Shown one piece after another: positions 41,807-52,125 of a DNA stretch of 64,000 nucleotides; positions within the stretch are counted from its first letter, which is position 1, and each line of letters begins with the position of its first letter. The notes under the pieces were generated by a model. That model was not told where the DNA came from. It was given only the letters and a program-made list of their open reading frames with translations, and did not search any database. Source of the DNA: Caryophanales bacterium UBA6768 (lineage in GTDB: Bacteria; Bacillota; Bacilli; Bacillales_D; Amphibacillaceae). The position numbers and the translations under genes were made by a program. The DNA lies in the NCBI GenBank assembly GCA_002453315.1, contig DKGO01000168.1:38008-102007 (forward strand). Direction: 5' to 3'.

Positions 41807-43180
41807 TTAATATTTTCTGAAAAACTCTTTACGATCATCTTTTTCCAACACAGGATAATTACCCGTCATACACGCATTACAAAGCCCTTGATTGGTAGTC
41901 TTTTCTTTAATAATGGCTCTTTCCATACCCTCAGCAGATAGAAATGCGATACTATCAGCACCGAGCATTTCTACCATTTCCTCATTTGTATGATTGGCAG
42001 CAATTAATTCCTTTTTTGTTAACATGTCAATGCCGTATAAACAAGGATTTTCTATTCTTGGCGAGGAGATGCGCACATGGATTTCTTTTGCTCCTGCCTC
42101 TTTTAACAAACGAATAATCCGGGTAACGGTTGTTCCTCGAACGATGGAATCATCGATAATGACAATCTTTTTCCCTTCCACCACTCCTCTAACAGGAGAC
42201 AGTTTCATTTTAACCCCTTGTTCCCGTAACTCTTGTGAAGGCTGAATAAACGTCCTTCCAATGTAACGATTTTTTATAATACCCATTTCATACGGTAAGC
42301 CACACTTTTCCGCATAACCAATGGCAGCCGAAATACTTGAATCTGGAACACCTGTCACCACATCAGCATCATACACTGGATGCTCCTTTGCTAGTTCTAT
42401 TCCCATCCGTTTTCTAGCAGTATGAACATTCACATGATTTAAATCGCTGTCTGGTCGCGAAAAATAAACATATTCCATTGCACATAAACTTCTCGGTTCA
42501 CGTAATAAAAATCTCGTTTTCTTTAATCCTTGTTTGCTAATTGTTATTAGTTCACCGGGCATTACCTCTTGTTCAAATGTGGCCCCAATAATATCAAATG
42601 CACACGTTTCTGATGCCACGACATAAGCATCACCTAATTTACCAATTGAAAGCGGACGAAAACCCCTTGGGTCTAAAGCAACATACATTTTATCTTCCGT
42701 TAATATGACGTAAGCATAAGCACCAATTAACTGTTTCAGGCCGTCGATGATACCTTCTTCTGTTGTCGTTGCCCCGTTTTGTTTCATCAGATGAGCAAGT
42801 ACCTCAGTATCTGAAGTCGTTTGAAAAATACTTCCCGATTCTTCTAACGACTCCCTGATTTTTTTAGCATTCATAATTTTCCCGTTGTGTGCAATCGCTG
42901 TGCCTCCTTTTAACGACCGAAACACGAGTGGTTGCACATTATCAAAATTGCCATCATCTTGTGTCGCATTTCTTACATGCCCTATGGCAGCAAATCCATT
43001 TAAGCGGTTAAAGTCAACCCGTTTAAATACATCATTCACAAGGCCAATATCTTTATGAAGTTTCAATTGTTTCCCATCACTGACGACAATTCCAGCCCCA
43101 TCTTGTCCCCGATGTTGCATGGAGTGTAAGCCATAATACGTTATTTCTGCTGCCTGCGGATGACCCCATATACCAAACAT
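41807..43180 (-). CDS. purF: Amidophosphoribosyltransferase PurF lacking propeptide and catalytic Cys1
   Basis: A 457-aa PurF. The PRPP site KIVIIDDSIVRGTT and Fe-S ligand cysteines (PRSLCAMEY, ENPCLYGID, GLCNACMTG) are present, as are glutaminase residues R in MQHRGQ and D in TTSDTEV. However the protein begins MFGIWGHPQAAEITYYGLHS. Bacillus PurF is made with an 11-residue propeptide that is removed to expose Cys1 of CGVFGIWGH. Here the codons before the ATG read V-K-H-I and a TAA lies 6 codons upstream, so neither propeptide nor Cys1 can be encoded. AAGGGG is 11 bases upstream. Without Cys1 only ammonia-dependent activity would be expected. It lies 59 bp after purL. Confidence 0.92.
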   Translation of the reverse strand: MFGIWGHPQAAEITYYGLHSMQHRGQDGAGIVVSDGKQLKLHKDIGLVNDVFKRVDFNRLNGFAAIGHVRNATQDDGNFDNVQPLVFRSLKGGTAIAHNGKIMNAKKIRESLEESGSIFQTTSDTEVLAHLMKQNGATTTEEGIIDGLKQLIGAYAYVILTEDKMYVALDPRGFRPLSIGKLGDAYVVASETCAFDIIGATFEQEVMPGELITISKQGLKKTRFLLREPRSLCAMEYVYFSRPDSDLNHVNVHTARKRMGIELAKEHPVYDADVVTGVPDSSISAAIGYAEKCGLPYEMGIIKNRYIGRTFIQPSQELREQGVKMKLSPVRGVVEGKKIVIIDDSIVRGTTVTRIIRLLKEAGAKEIHVRISSPRIENPCLYGIDMLTKKELIAANHTNEEMVEMLGADSIAFLSAEGMERAIIKEKTTNQGLCNACMTGNYPVLEKDDRKEFFRKY

Positions 43181-43239
43181 TATATGTTTAACCCCTTACT
43201 CAAATTTTTGACGTGAAAAATTGTATTGTCAGTAGCCTT

Positions 43240-45453
43240 TCACTCATTCATTAAATTTGGAATGGCTGTTTTCCAAGTTTCTCGTAATTGATCTATTTGT
43301 TCTTGAATCACCGTTTCACCTTGGTCCATTTGGATGAATAATTGTCCATCTCCTGTCACAAGGCCAATTTTATGAGCATCTGTCATTGATGCTTCAAATT
43401 CCTCCACTTTTTCAGGGGAAACAGAGACGATAAAACGTGATTGGCTTTCACTGAATAGGGCTGTCGTTGCATTACCTGTCAAAATGATTCGAGCCCCTAT
43501 TCCATCATGGGCACGCATTAATTTCTCTGCCAAAGCAACAGCCACTCCGCCTTCAGCCACATCTTCTGCTGAAGTAATCAAGCCAGACTGAATCGCACGT
43601 AAAAGTTCACTTTGACGATTTTTTTCAACGGATAAATCAATGGCTGGTGCTTTCCCTTCATATTTTCCATCATTGATAATATTTTGTAGCTCACTCCCGG
43701 CAAAAGCAGCTTGTGTTTCCCCAACTAAATAAATAACATCACCTTCATGTTGAAAATGGTTTTGTGTTACATCCTCTTTTGATGCAAAAAGTCCAACCAT
43801 GCCTATGATTGGCGTTGGGAAAATGGGTTCTCCATAAGACTGATTGTACATCGAAACATTGCCACTAATGACCGGTATTTCAAACACTTCACAAGCTTCA
43901 CTAATTCCGTGAATGCTTTGTTCCATTTGCCAATAAACTTCCGGATTCGTTGGATTCCCATAATTAAGCCCATCCGTTAATCCAATCGGTTCCGCTCCAG
44001 ACACAATTAAATTTCTTGCCGCTTCTGCAACTGCAATTTTTCCACCTGTTTTTGGATCTAAATATAAATACCTTGAATTACAATCCGTCGTTATTGCTAT
44101 AGCTTTATCATGGCCATCGATATTGACTACTGCTGCTCCCGCACCAGGTCCAACAATGGTGTTTCCATGTACATTTGCATTAAACTGTTCAAAGACCCAT
44201 GCTTTATTAGCTATTGTTGGTTGGGACAATAAACGATGGAGCATCTTCCCGTAATCATCTACTTTCGGTATCACTTGCTCCATTTGTTGGAATTTATCAA
44301 ATGAGACCATTTCTCTGGAAGGCAAATGATAAACTGGTGCTTCTTTATCTAATAGATCAACCGGAACATCAGCCCATACCTTACCATCATGCTTAATACG
44401 AAATACTTTTTCCTCTACTACTTCACCAACAGTGACGGCATCAACATCATGTTTTTTAAATAATGAAATAATCTCATCTTCCGTTCCCTTTTTAACGACA
44501 AGTAACATCCGTTCTTGTGTTTCTGATAACATCATTTCATAAGCAGTCATTTTATCACCTCTTTGGGGAACAAAATCCAATTCGAGGACCATCCCCTTTC
44601 CAGCCTTTGATGCCATTTCACTTCCAGAGGACGTTAAACCTGCAGCCCCCATATCTTGCATACCGACTAGGCCATCATGATGAATGACTTCTAAACAAGC
44701 TTCAATAAGTCGTTTTTCTAAATAAGGATTACCCGCCGCCGGACTCGCATCTTCCGATTGTTCTTCCGCTGAGGAGTGGGTCGCACCATGAATCCCATCA
44801 CGACCTGTTGGAGCTCCGGCATAAATAACAGAATTCCCAACACCGTCAGCAATTCCCTTTTGAATGTCATCATGGTTTAATAAGCCGACAACCATCGCAT
44901 TGACAAGTGGACTATCTTCATAACATTCATCAAACTGAACTTCACCACCAACTGTTGGTACACCGACATTATTTCCATAATGTGCAATTCCACGGACGAC
45001 ATCTTTAAATAAAAATTTTGTCCGTTCATTTGTCAAGGAACCAAAACGCAACGAATTCATCGCCGCAATTGGACGGGCTCCCATTGAAAAAACATCGCGT
45101 AAAATACCGCCAACTCCTGTAGCTGCCCCTTCAAACGGATTTATTTTTGAAGGACTATTATGGCTTTCCATTTTAAAAACGACTGCTTGGTTATCACCGA
45201 TATCAACGACTCCTGCCCCTTCACCTGGCCCAACTAGAACACGAGGAGATTTTGTTGGAAACCGCCCGAGAAGTGGCTTTGATGTTTTATAACTACAATG
45301 TTCAGACCACATAACAGAAAAAATCCCTGTCTCAGTATAATTCGGATAACGTCCGAGTAACTCCTTAATCCTGTCGTATTCTTCTTCAGTTAACCCCATC
45401 GTTTCGTAAATTTTATCGCGTTCAATTTGCTCTGGTTCCATATTAGATACCAT
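43240..45453 (-). CDS. purL: Phosphoribosylformylglycinamidine synthase II PurL (small form)
   Basis: A 737-aa small-type PurL, the ATP-dependent subunit of FGAM synthase: [56 protein letters not shown] and [16 protein letters not shown]. Small PurL needs PurQ for glutamine hydrolysis and PurS as bridge. In Bacillus these are encoded just upstream, but here purL follows purB after 16 bp. The ATG at 45453 has AAAAGGAG 9 bases upstream, a strong and normal start, so the junction is not a simple break inside a gene. Confidence 0.96.
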   Translation of the reverse strand: MVSNMEPEQIERDKIYETMGLTEEEYDRIKELLGRYPNYTETGIFSVMWSEHCSYKTSKPLLGRFPTKSPRVLVGPGEGAGVVDIGDNQAVVFKMESHNSPSKINPFEGAATGVGGILRDVFSMGARPIAAMNSLRFGSLTNERTKFLFKDVVRGIAHYGNNVGVPTVGGEVQFDECYEDSPLVNAMVVGLLNHDDIQKGIADGVGNSVIYAGAPTGRDGIHGATHSSAEEQSEDASPAAGNPYLEKRLIEACLEVIHHDGLVGMQDMGAAGLTSSGSEMASKAGKGMVLELDFVPQRGDKMTAYEMMLSETQERMLLVVKKGTEDEIISLFKKHDVDAVTVGEVVEEKVFRIKHDGKVWADVPVDLLDKEAPVYHLPSREMVSFDKFQQMEQVIPKVDDYGKMLHRLLSQPTIANKAWVFEQFNANVHGNTIVGPGAGAAVVNIDGHDKAIAITTDCNSRYLYLDPKTGGKIAVAEAARNLIVSGAEPIGLTDGLNYGNPTNPEVYWQMEQSIHGISEACEVFEIPVISGNVSMYNQSYGEPIFPTPIIGMVGLFASKEDVTQNHFQHEGDVIYLVGETQAAFAGSELQNIINDGKYEGKAPAIDLSVEKNRQSELLRAIQSGLITSAEDVAEGGVAVALAEKLMRAHDGIGARIILTGNATTALFSESQSRFIVSVSPEKVEEFEASMTDAHKIGLVTGDGQLFIQMDQGETVIQEQIDQLRETWKTAIPNLMNE

Positions 45454-45469
45454 CAAAGCCAGCTCCTTT

Positions 45470-46762
45470 TTATAATCCTAACCGATCAAAAATAAAATCA
45501 ACATTTTTCAAATGATAAGAATGGTTAAAACAATCAACTAATTCCTCTTTTGTCAAAAGACTCGTTACGACAGCATTTTTTGCAAGTAACGTCTTAAAAG
45601 GTGTTTCAGTTTCCCATGCTTCCATTGCCAAAGGTTGGACAATACCATATGCTTCTTCACGCGACAAACCTTTTTCTATTAATGTTAATAACACACGTTG
45701 GGAAAAAATAACCCCGTATGTTTTTCCGATATTTCGTTCCATATTTTCAGGGAACACGGTTAAATTTTTCACAACATTAGCAAATCGTTGTAACATATAA
45801 TGAACGGCAATCGTAGCATCTGGGAAAATAATTCTCTCTGCTGATGAATGAGAGATATCCCGTTCATGCCATAATGCGACATTTTCATAAGCCGTCACCA
45901 TATATCCTCTTACCACACGAGCCATGCCACTCATATTCTCTGATGCAATTGGATTACGTTTATGAGGCATTGCTGATGATCCAGTTTGACCTTTACGGAA
46001 AAATTCTTCTACTTCCCTTGTTTCTGTTTTTTGTAAATGACGAATTTCGGTTGCCATTTTCTCAATAGAAGTTGCGATTAAAGCTAATACGGAAATATAT
46101 GCTGCATGACGATCACGTTGCAACGTTTGTGTAGATAAATTGGCTGCTGTTAATCCAAGTCGTTCGCAAACAAATTTCTCCACGAATGGATCGATATTTG
46201 CATAAGTTCCGACAGCCCCTGATAATTTACCAAATTCAACGGTGGATGCCGCATGTTCAAAACGCTCTAAATTCCGAGTCATTTCTTCATACCATAAAGC
46301 CAATTTAAGTCCAAATGTGGTTGGTTCTGCATGTACCCCATGGGTTCTTCCCATCATGACAGTATGGCGATGTTCCTTCGCTCTATCTTTTAAAATCTTG
46401 ATAAATCGTGTTAATTCCTGACGAATGACATCATTGGCTTGTTTTAAAAGAAAGGACAATGCCGTATCGACAACATCAGTTGAAGTTAACCCATAATGAA
46501 TCCATTTCCTTTCTTCCCCAAGTGATTCCGACACAGCTCGCGTAAATGCGACAACATCATGCCTCGTCTCTCGTTCGATTTCATGGATTTTTTCAACAGA
46601 AAAAGTTGCCTCTTGACGGATTTTTTCCACATCTTCTTTCGGAATGACACCAAGCTCACTCCATGCTTCACATGCTAAAATTTCTACTTCTAGCCATGCA
46701 TTGTATTTATTACCTTCCGTCCAAATTGCACCCATTTCAGGCCGTGTATAACGATCAATCAT
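45470..46762 (-). CDS. purB: Adenylosuccinate lyase PurB
   Basis: A 430-aa fumarase-superfamily lyase: [14 protein letters not shown] at the start (AGGAGG 7 bases before the ATG at 46762), [23 protein letters not shown] and the signature [17 protein letters not shown]. It acts twice, in IMP and AMP synthesis. It is complete and ends [13 protein letters not shown] like other Bacillus PurB. The gene after it should be purC but is purL. Confidence 0.97.
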   Translation of the reverse strand: MIDRYTRPEMGAIWTEGNKYNAWLEVEILACEAWSELGVIPKEDVEKIRQEATFSVEKIHEIERETRHDVVAFTRAVSESLGEERKWIHYGLTSTDVVDTALSFLLKQANDVIRQELTRFIKILKDRAKEHRHTVMMGRTHGVHAEPTTFGLKLALWYEEMTRNLERFEHAASTVEFGKLSGAVGTYANIDPFVEKFVCERLGLTAANLSTQTLQRDRHAAYISVLALIATSIEKMATEIRHLQKTETREVEEFFRKGQTGSSAMPHKRNPIASENMSGMARVVRGYMVTAYENVALWHERDISHSSAERIIFPDATIAVHYMLQRFANVVKNLTVFPENMERNIGKTYGVIFSQRVLLTLIEKGLSREEAYGIVQPLAMEAWETETPFKTLLAKNAVVTSLLTKEELVDCFNHSYHLKNVDFIFDRLGL

Positions 46763-46783
46763 TAAATTGCCTCCTAATGACAA

Positions 46784-47926
46784 CTATATCTCTTCATTTC
46801 CTTTATACAGATTAGCGTATTTTTCCGCTATTAATGCTGACTCACCTACAAATGTGATATGCCCCATTTTTCGCTTTTCTTTTGCCTCGGCCTTACCATA
46901 AAAATGTACAAATCCAGCTTGTCCAGTCGATAATTCATCTAATGCTTTTTCCATGTCCTCACCAAGGACATTAACCATCCGGGCGAACTGTAACTGTTGA
47001 ATGTCAATAAGTGGTAAGCCACAAATGGCCCGAATATGTTGATGAAATTGTGACACATTACACGCTTCTATCGTATAATGCCCTGAATTATGAGGTCTAG
47101 GTGCCATTTCATTAATGAAAATTTCCCCATCCTTTACAAACATTTCAATCGCAAACGTTCCGACAACATTAATCGTTTCCGCCAATAATTTGGCAGCATT
47201 TTTTGCTAAATTCTCCGTTTTATCAGTAATTCTTGCGGGTGCAATTGTTTCGTATAGGATATGATCTTTATGAATATTTTCAGCGATGGGAAAATAGGTA
47301 ATGACACCATCAATGGAGCGAGAAAAAATAACCGAAATTTCCTTATCAAAAGCAATCCATTGTTCAATAATGAATGGCCCCGATTGATTGGCAAATTCAC
47401 TTGCTTCCTCAAAGTCAGATGCTGAATTAATTTTCAATTGGCCTTTGCCATCATAGCCACCTTGACACGTTTTAATAACAGCAGGTAATGGTGTCGAGTC
47501 GAGTGCCCTTTTACATTCTTCACTAGAATTCACAATCGCAAAAGGAGCAACAGGGAGGTCGGCTTCTTTCATTACCTTTTTTTCCCGTTCACGGTGCTGT
47601 GTTATTTCTAAAGCATCAGCACCTTGTGGCAGTTTTCCCTTCTCCTCAATATATCTTGCTGCAGTTAAATCGACATTCTCAAATTCATATGTAATCACAT
47701 CACTTAACGCGGTAAGATGTTTAATCGCATCCAAATCATCATATGCCGCAACGATATGTTCATCAGCAATTTGTGCTGTTGGACAATGTGGTGTTGGATC
47801 GAGTACAGCAACTTTATAGCCCATATATCTCGCTTCAATTGCCATCATTCTTCCTAATTGACCACCACCGATAATTCCAATGGTGCTTGGAGGTAATATC
47901 GTTTTGTTTGTCTTATTTATTGGCAA
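46784..47926 (-). CDS. purK: 5-(carboxyamino)imidazole ribonucleotide synthase PurK
   Basis: A 380-aa ATP-grasp protein: [18 protein letters not shown], then ATP-grasp residues [14 protein letters not shown] and [19 protein letters not shown]. It carboxylates AIR to N5-CAIR, which PurE rearranges. It overlaps purE by 14 bp. It is intact. Confidence 0.96.
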   Translation of the reverse strand: MPINKTNKTILPPSTIGIIGGGQLGRMMAIEARYMGYKVAVLDPTPHCPTAQIADEHIVAAYDDLDAIKHLTALSDVITYEFENVDLTAARYIEEKGKLPQGADALEITQHREREKKVMKEADLPVAPFAIVNSSEECKRALDSTPLPAVIKTCQGGYDGKGQLKINSASDFEEASEFANQSGPFIIEQWIAFDKEISVIFSRSIDGVITYFPIAENIHKDHILYETIAPARITDKTENLAKNAAKLLAETINVVGTFAIEMFVKDGEIFINEMAPRPHNSGHYTIEACNVSQFHQHIRAICGLPLIDIQQLQFARMVNVLGEDMEKALDELSTGQAGFVHFYGKAEAKEKRKMGHITFVGESALIAEKYANLYKGNEEI

Positions 47927-48404
47927 GGTCGTCCCTCATTTCATTAACATTATTGCGCATCTTTTTACGATAATTGTCTAATTTAATTTGTAAATCCGTA
48001 TTGTCAAGACTTAAAATTTCCGCTGAAAAAATGGCAGCATTAATTGCTCCAGCCTTCCCAATAGCCATCGTTGCTGTTGGAACCCCACCAGGCATTTGTA
48101 CAATAGATAATAAGGAGTCCATGCCTCCCAGTGCCTTAGTTTGAATAGGGACACCGATGACAGGTAATGTTGTTAATGATGCAACCATTCCCGGTAAATG
48201 TGCTGCCCCTCCGGCTCCAGCAATAATAATTTTAAACCCTTTATCCTTTGCTGTTTTTGCATAGTTAACCATATCTTCAGGAGTTCGGTGTGCCGACATC
48301 ACGTCTTTTTCATAGGTTATCCCTAACTCGTCCAACATATCACAAGTATGTTGCAACGTTTCCCAATCTGAAATGCTTCCCATAATAATTCCAATTTTAC
48401 TCAT
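47913..48404 (-). CDS. purE: N5-CAIR mutase PurE
   Basis: A 163-aa PurE class [32 protein letters not shown] and [24 protein letters not shown]. It is the first gene of the operon. AAAGGGA lies upstream of the ATG. Its product is normally used by PurC (SAICAR synthase), which is not encoded in the operon. Confidence 0.97.
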   Translation of the reverse strand: MSKIGIIMGSISDWETLQHTCDMLDELGITYEKDVMSAHRTPEDMVNYAKTAKDKGFKIIIAGAGGAAHLPGMVASLTTLPVIGVPIQTKALGGMDSLLSIVQMPGGVPTATMAIGKAGAINAAIFSAEILSLDNTDLQIKLDNYRKKMRNNVNEMRDDLANK

Positions 48405-48710
48405 TTGAATAGTCCCTTTCTAGTTTCTCTTTCACACGACTTTTATCTTAAAAATGATAAAAGTCTACCATCCCCCGTACAAAATACTACGAGAAATAGA
48501 TAGACAATTTAACTTCGTATGCCTTATGCTGCTTATGCATGATAATCCCTTCACTCTCCCAAATCGAGTAGCATTGTCTCATCTTCAATCTTTTACAAGT
48601 ACGAAATTGGGAACTTAGTTGGAAAACTCCAAAAAATAATTATCACTTAAAAAAGATTTAAAATCAATCATTTTACATCATAATTATAACAAAATATTGG
48701 AAAGTTCGCC
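48405..48710 (-). promoter_or_regulatory. Leader and promoter of the purine operon, no purine aptamer seen
   Basis: A TATAAT box (plus 48682-48687) with TTGGCG 18 bases upstream forms the likely promoter. A CGAACTTT sequence overlaps the -35 and resembles half of a PurR box. The leader of about 270 bases contains CCCAA/TTGGG and TACGA/TCGTA pairings and a perfect 10-bp hairpin (GACTTTTATC with GATAAAAGTC, 48438-48465) just before purE. The conserved purine riboswitch segments (ATATGG, GTTTCTACC, CCGTAAA) are not present, unlike in the pbuG leader. Confidence 0.5.
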
Positions 48711-48732
48711 AACTTAACTTTTTACTGCAAAT

Positions 48733-49422
48733 TTATAATTTTGTCTCAATATTTTTACTATGTGATAGTGGTTTTGTGAAATGTGAATCAGGAATTTGAT
48801 CATCAATCACTTCTTCGACCACTTCGTCATTTTCCATAATTTTTTCCGTTGGAACAATATCTTTTAAAACGACCTCTTTATCATTTTTCATTCCCCGACG
48901 TCTTACCTGCTTTACCCAAAAGCCGCCCTGAATATGCTTAGGTTCATAGGAGACAATAAATGCTCTAGGATCCATTTCTGTAATCAGCTTATACAAATTT
49001 ACCTCTTGTTTACGTGGAGTTAAAATTTGCATCGTCACCCTGTCACCACCCATACCAGAGGAGGTCCAACTCGTTACCCCGTAGCCATTTTCGCGTAACT
49101 TTTCTGAAAAGTTCAATGTAGGATCAGTTGAAATAACATGGACTGTAATATACCCTAGGGCAAGTCGTTCTTCAATTTCAGACCCGATGACAATCCCTAA
49201 GGCAAATCCAACTGCATAAGCTATGATGTTTTGAATGCCATTTAAATTATCAAGAACAATACTAAGTCCTAAAATATAAATAACGACTTCGAACATACTA
49301 ACAAGTGCCGCTAAATAGCGACGCCCCTTTAAAGTTAAAATCATCCTAATCGTCGAAAATGAAACATATATGATATTAATGACGAGAATAATGATGACTA
49401 TCATATAAGCATTCGTTAACAA
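48733..49422 (-). CDS. YebE-like DUF2179/DUF5698 membrane protein
   Basis: A 229-aa protein with three N-terminal hydrophobic segments followed by a DUF2179 domain ([29 protein letters not shown], then [24 protein letters not shown]). The start is TTG at 49422 with GGAGG 6 bases upstream. Homologues (YebE) precede the pur operon in B. subtilis too. The C-terminal 45 residues are an acidic extension not seen in the shorter B. subtilis protein. The function is unknown; DUF2179 domains bind nucleotides or similar ligands in related proteins, so a signalling role is conjecture. Confidence 0.8.
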   Translation of the reverse strand: MLTNAYMIVIIILVINIIYVSFSTIRMILTLKGRRYLAALVSMFEVVIYILGLSIVLDNLNGIQNIIAYAVGFALGIVIGSEIEERLALGYITVHVISTDPTLNFSEKLRENGYGVTSWTSSGMGGDRVTMQILTPRKQEVNLYKLITEMDPRAFIVSYEPKHIQGGFWVKQVRRRGMKNDKEVVLKDIVPTEKIMENDEVVEEVIDDQIPDSHFTKPLSHSKNIETKL

Positions 49423-49470
49423 GTTATCCCTCCTCTAAAAAATTTAAATAGATATGTTGCATGTGAGTTT

Positions 49471-50184
49471 TCACTCCTGCTCCTTATTTGGACCATACAC
49501 ACGCTTGCCAATATCCGAATGAATACCTCGTAATCGGCGTTTCATTGTCCGTTGCCAATTTTCAGCTAGTGCATCACAAGCTAGTAAGGATTTAGCCAAT
49601 TCCAAATCTTCTTTCTTTTCATGCATTACTTCATTACATTTGGCTATTGTCCATTGTGGATAGGGTCGGTCAAGCAAATTCATTGCACTCCCACCTTCGA
49701 TATATCCTTCTTCTAGCACTCGAAAATACCAACCTGTTTTTCCGGATTTCTGAATTCTTAAAGCAAAATCCATCACTTGAAATCGACGGGCCGGCTTCCA
49801 ACAAGGTTGTCTTGGCTGTGAAACTTCTATCTTTGCTTCACCTAATTGATATATATCACCCAAACAGGTAGAATATTCATCAGTTTCATCTAAAACTAAA
49901 TTTTCCCCGAATCCACCAGCATCAATGTGTAATGTTAATTCCTGACGCCAAAATTCATAATGTTTTTCAGGATAAGCAAAAAGGGCTTTTTCGGGACCAC
50001 CGTGAGCCCGTTTATCCGCAACTTCATCCCCGACCAATCCTGTTTTCGTTAACCATAATTTCTCATTATTGGGTTCTTTAAAAATACCACTTTCCCACTC
50101 ACGTTCCATTGGAGCTTTTGCACCCTTTTGCCCCATCTTTTTCACTTTACCTTTTCTAAGTTGTTTTACAAATGGTGAAGTCAT
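49471..50184 (-). CDS. MOSC domain protein (YiiM-like)
   Basis: A 237-aa MOSC domain protein with C-terminal three-alpha domain. Typical segments: VGDEVADKRAHGGPEKALFAYP, GFGENLVLDE and the conserved cysteine in QPRQPCWKPARRF. YiiM-like proteins use a molybdenum cofactor to reduce N-hydroxylated compounds, including base analogues; that role is from the family. The second ATG (50184) has AAGGTAGG 6 bases upstream. It probably forms its own unit. Confidence 0.88.
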   Translation of the reverse strand: MTSPFVKQLRKGKVKKMGQKGAKAPMEREWESGIFKEPNNEKLWLTKTGLVGDEVADKRAHGGPEKALFAYPEKHYEFWRQELTLHIDAGGFGENLVLDETDEYSTCLGDIYQLGEAKIEVSQPRQPCWKPARRFQVMDFALRIQKSGKTGWYFRVLEEGYIEGGSAMNLLDRPYPQWTIAKCNEVMHEKKEDLELAKSLLACDALAENWQRTMKRRLRGIHSDIGKRVYGPNKEQE

Positions 50185-50190
50185 GATCAT

Positions 50191-50714
50191 CCTACCTTTT
50201 CATTACTTTTTCATCCAACTATATTTTACTTGATTTTTCTTTTAATTTATACAAAAGTCTTTCCAAAACCTTAAATACTGTGGCATTTGTTTAAATGTCA
50301 ACACTTCGTTCATTTTTATAAATGTCAAAATAGGCATGTACACTTTTGACTATATAATAATGTACAAAAATTTACGGTAATCGAAACACCTTCCGAGTGC
50401 CCTTCTACATGAAAATTCCAGCGAGAAGGGCATTCAAACACCTCCCGAGTGCCCTTCTACATGAAAATCCTAGCGAGAAGGGCATTCAAACACCTTCTGA
50501 GTGCCCTTCTACATGAAAATTCCAGCAAGAAGGGTATTTACAACCTTAGTAAGGAAATCCCCAACACAATCAACCATTATTCCCCAACCATTAACTTTAA
50601 CAGCTTCAAATATAAAATTGACTAGTTAAAGTCCAGTTCAACCAAGGACCTAAACTAGCCAAATCGATTTTTATTTCATAAATTAAAATTCTAACTCACC
50701 CAAAATAAAAAAAT
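50191..50714. other. 524-bp intergenic region with tandem repeats
   Basis: It contains the MOSC gene promoter region, the three 52-bp repeats, and an imperfect hairpin at about 50620-50665 (CTAGTT...AACTAG) that may end the radical SAM gene. I found no coding frame with a ribosome site. Confidence 0.5.
50384..50539. repeat. Three tandem copies of a 52-bp repeat with internal inverted repeat
   Basis: Units at 50384-50435, 50436-50487 and 50488-50539 begin AAACACCT. Each contains GTGCCCTTCT and AGAAGGGCA as arms of a hairpin with a loop of about 17 bases. The third copy carries compensating-type changes (AGAAGGGTA). They are directly adjacent with no spacers. Confidence 0.9.
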
Positions 50715-51956
50715 CTATACTTCCCCAAGACCTTTTACAATTGGTTCACAACACCTTTTATATTTCTTTCCACTGCCACAAACACATCGTTCATTTCTAC
50801 CCGGGAACTGATTTCCTTGCGATTGATAATCACGGAGCAATTTCATTTTAATCTTTCGCGCAAGTTTTTCCATTCGATCATGGGCATAGTTATAAATCTG
50901 TTGATAACTTTGACAAAAGTATTCCACGGTTCCTTCATGACCCATTCGATTTCGGGGGCATCCCCCGTGACATAGATGTAAAAATTCACACGACCTACAT
51001 TGCTCTGGCAAGGACGGCTTCATCTTCTGAAATAATGCCATCTTTTCATTATTTAATAAACTTTCTAATGAATCTTCCTTTATATTTCCTAAACGATAGT
51101 CTTCATGAATAAAAAAGTCACATGGATAGGCATCCCCATTTTGTTCGAAAATAATCGTCTTAGGACAAGTTTCATGGTGTATACATATTTCCGCTTGATG
51201 CCCTAAATAAACAGCTAACATATTATCAAAAAAACGAATGGATAATTGTGGTTCCCCATCATGATACCAAATATCAAATGCATCACATAAAAAATCCCCA
51301 TATTGTTTCGGGGAAATGACATAGTTACCTTGTTCGTATATATTTTGTGATTGAAAATCCATACAAGGGATAAATTGTATATGAGAAAAACCCCCATCTT
51401 CGTAAAACTTTAATAGTTCAGTCGCTTTAGTAATGTTGTTTTCATGTAACACTGTTAAAATATTAAAGTCAACTTTGGCTTCCCTTAAATACCCTATCCC
51501 ATTCATAATAGCCTTATAACTACCTTTTCCTGAACCTGTTACTCGTCTCGCATCATTGATATATTCTGGTCCATCCAAACTTACTCCAACTAGGAAATTA
51601 TATCTTTTGAAAAATAACGCCCATTCCTTTTTAATTAATGTACCATTCGTTTGGATGACATTGCTAATCGCCGTATTTCTAGGGGCATATTTCGCTTGTA
51701 GTGATACAACCTTTTTAAAAAAATCCAAACCAGCTAATAACGGTTCACCACCTTGCCATGCAAAAGGAACAACCCCCCTTTTAATTTCAAAATATTCTTT
51801 CATGAATTTTTCTAGTGTTTCATCATCAATTCCCTCCACTCTTCCAGGTCTACCATGACACCGACTATAATAACAATAATCACAAGCCAAATTACATGCT
51901 TCAGATACAGTTTTCCACATAACCCCAGACATATTCTGATGTACGATTGTGTTCAA
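50715..51956 (-). CDS. anSME-like radical SAM/SPASM enzyme with C-terminal SEC-C motif
   Basis: A 413-aa radical SAM protein. The cluster motif is CNLACDYCYY, then FAWQGGEPLLAGL and GVSLDGPEYINDARRV; cysteines of the SPASM region are CPKTIIFEQNGDAYPCDFF and CRSCEFLHLCHGGCP. This matches anaerobic sulfatase-maturating enzymes, which convert Cys or Ser of a sulfatase to formylglycine. The last 20 residues hold a SecA-like zinc motif (CVCGSGKKYKRCC), an unusual tail for this family. No sulfatase gene is in the window. The start is taken as TTG at 51956 behind GGGGTGGGG; GTG at 51965 is possible. Confidence 0.87.
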   Translation of the reverse strand: MNTIVHQNMSGVMWKTVSEACNLACDYCYYSRCHGRPGRVEGIDDETLEKFMKEYFEIKRGVVPFAWQGGEPLLAGLDFFKKVVSLQAKYAPRNTAISNVIQTNGTLIKKEWALFFKRYNFLVGVSLDGPEYINDARRVTGSGKGSYKAIMNGIGYLREAKVDFNILTVLHENNITKATELLKFYEDGGFSHIQFIPCMDFQSQNIYEQGNYVISPKQYGDFLCDAFDIWYHDGEPQLSIRFFDNMLAVYLGHQAEICIHHETCPKTIIFEQNGDAYPCDFFIHEDYRLGNIKEDSLESLLNNEKMALFQKMKPSLPEQCRSCEFLHLCHGGCPRNRMGHEGTVEYFCQSYQQIYNYAHDRMEKLARKIKMKLLRDYQSQGNQFPGRNERCVCGSGKKYKRCCEPIVKGLGEV

Positions 51957-52063
51957 TTGCCCCACCCCCTATGGATTATAAGTATTGTATACCACTTTCA
52001 TGAAGGGGGCTGTGATACAATTCACTAGTGATCTATTGGCACCTATGAATTTTCTTATTAACT

Positions 52064-52100
52064 TAAAAAAGCTAATGTAGACTTAACTACACTAGCTTTT
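52064..52100 (-). terminator. Intrinsic terminator of pbuG
   Basis: Minus-strand AAAAGCTAGTGTAG pairs with CTACATTAGCTTTT (one G-U) around TTAAGT and is followed by TTTTAAG. It is positioned about 25 bases after the pbuG stop. Confidence 0.85.
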
Positions 52101-52125
52101 GATGAAAAATTTGTATGCTCATACT

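Noticed and set aside
48405..48700. Guanine riboswitch ahead of purE, as in B. subtilis
   Set aside because: The conserved core segments are not found in this leader on the proper strand.
50384..50539. CRISPR-like array of three repeats
   Set aside because: Repeats are directly adjacent with no spacers and no cas genes are present.
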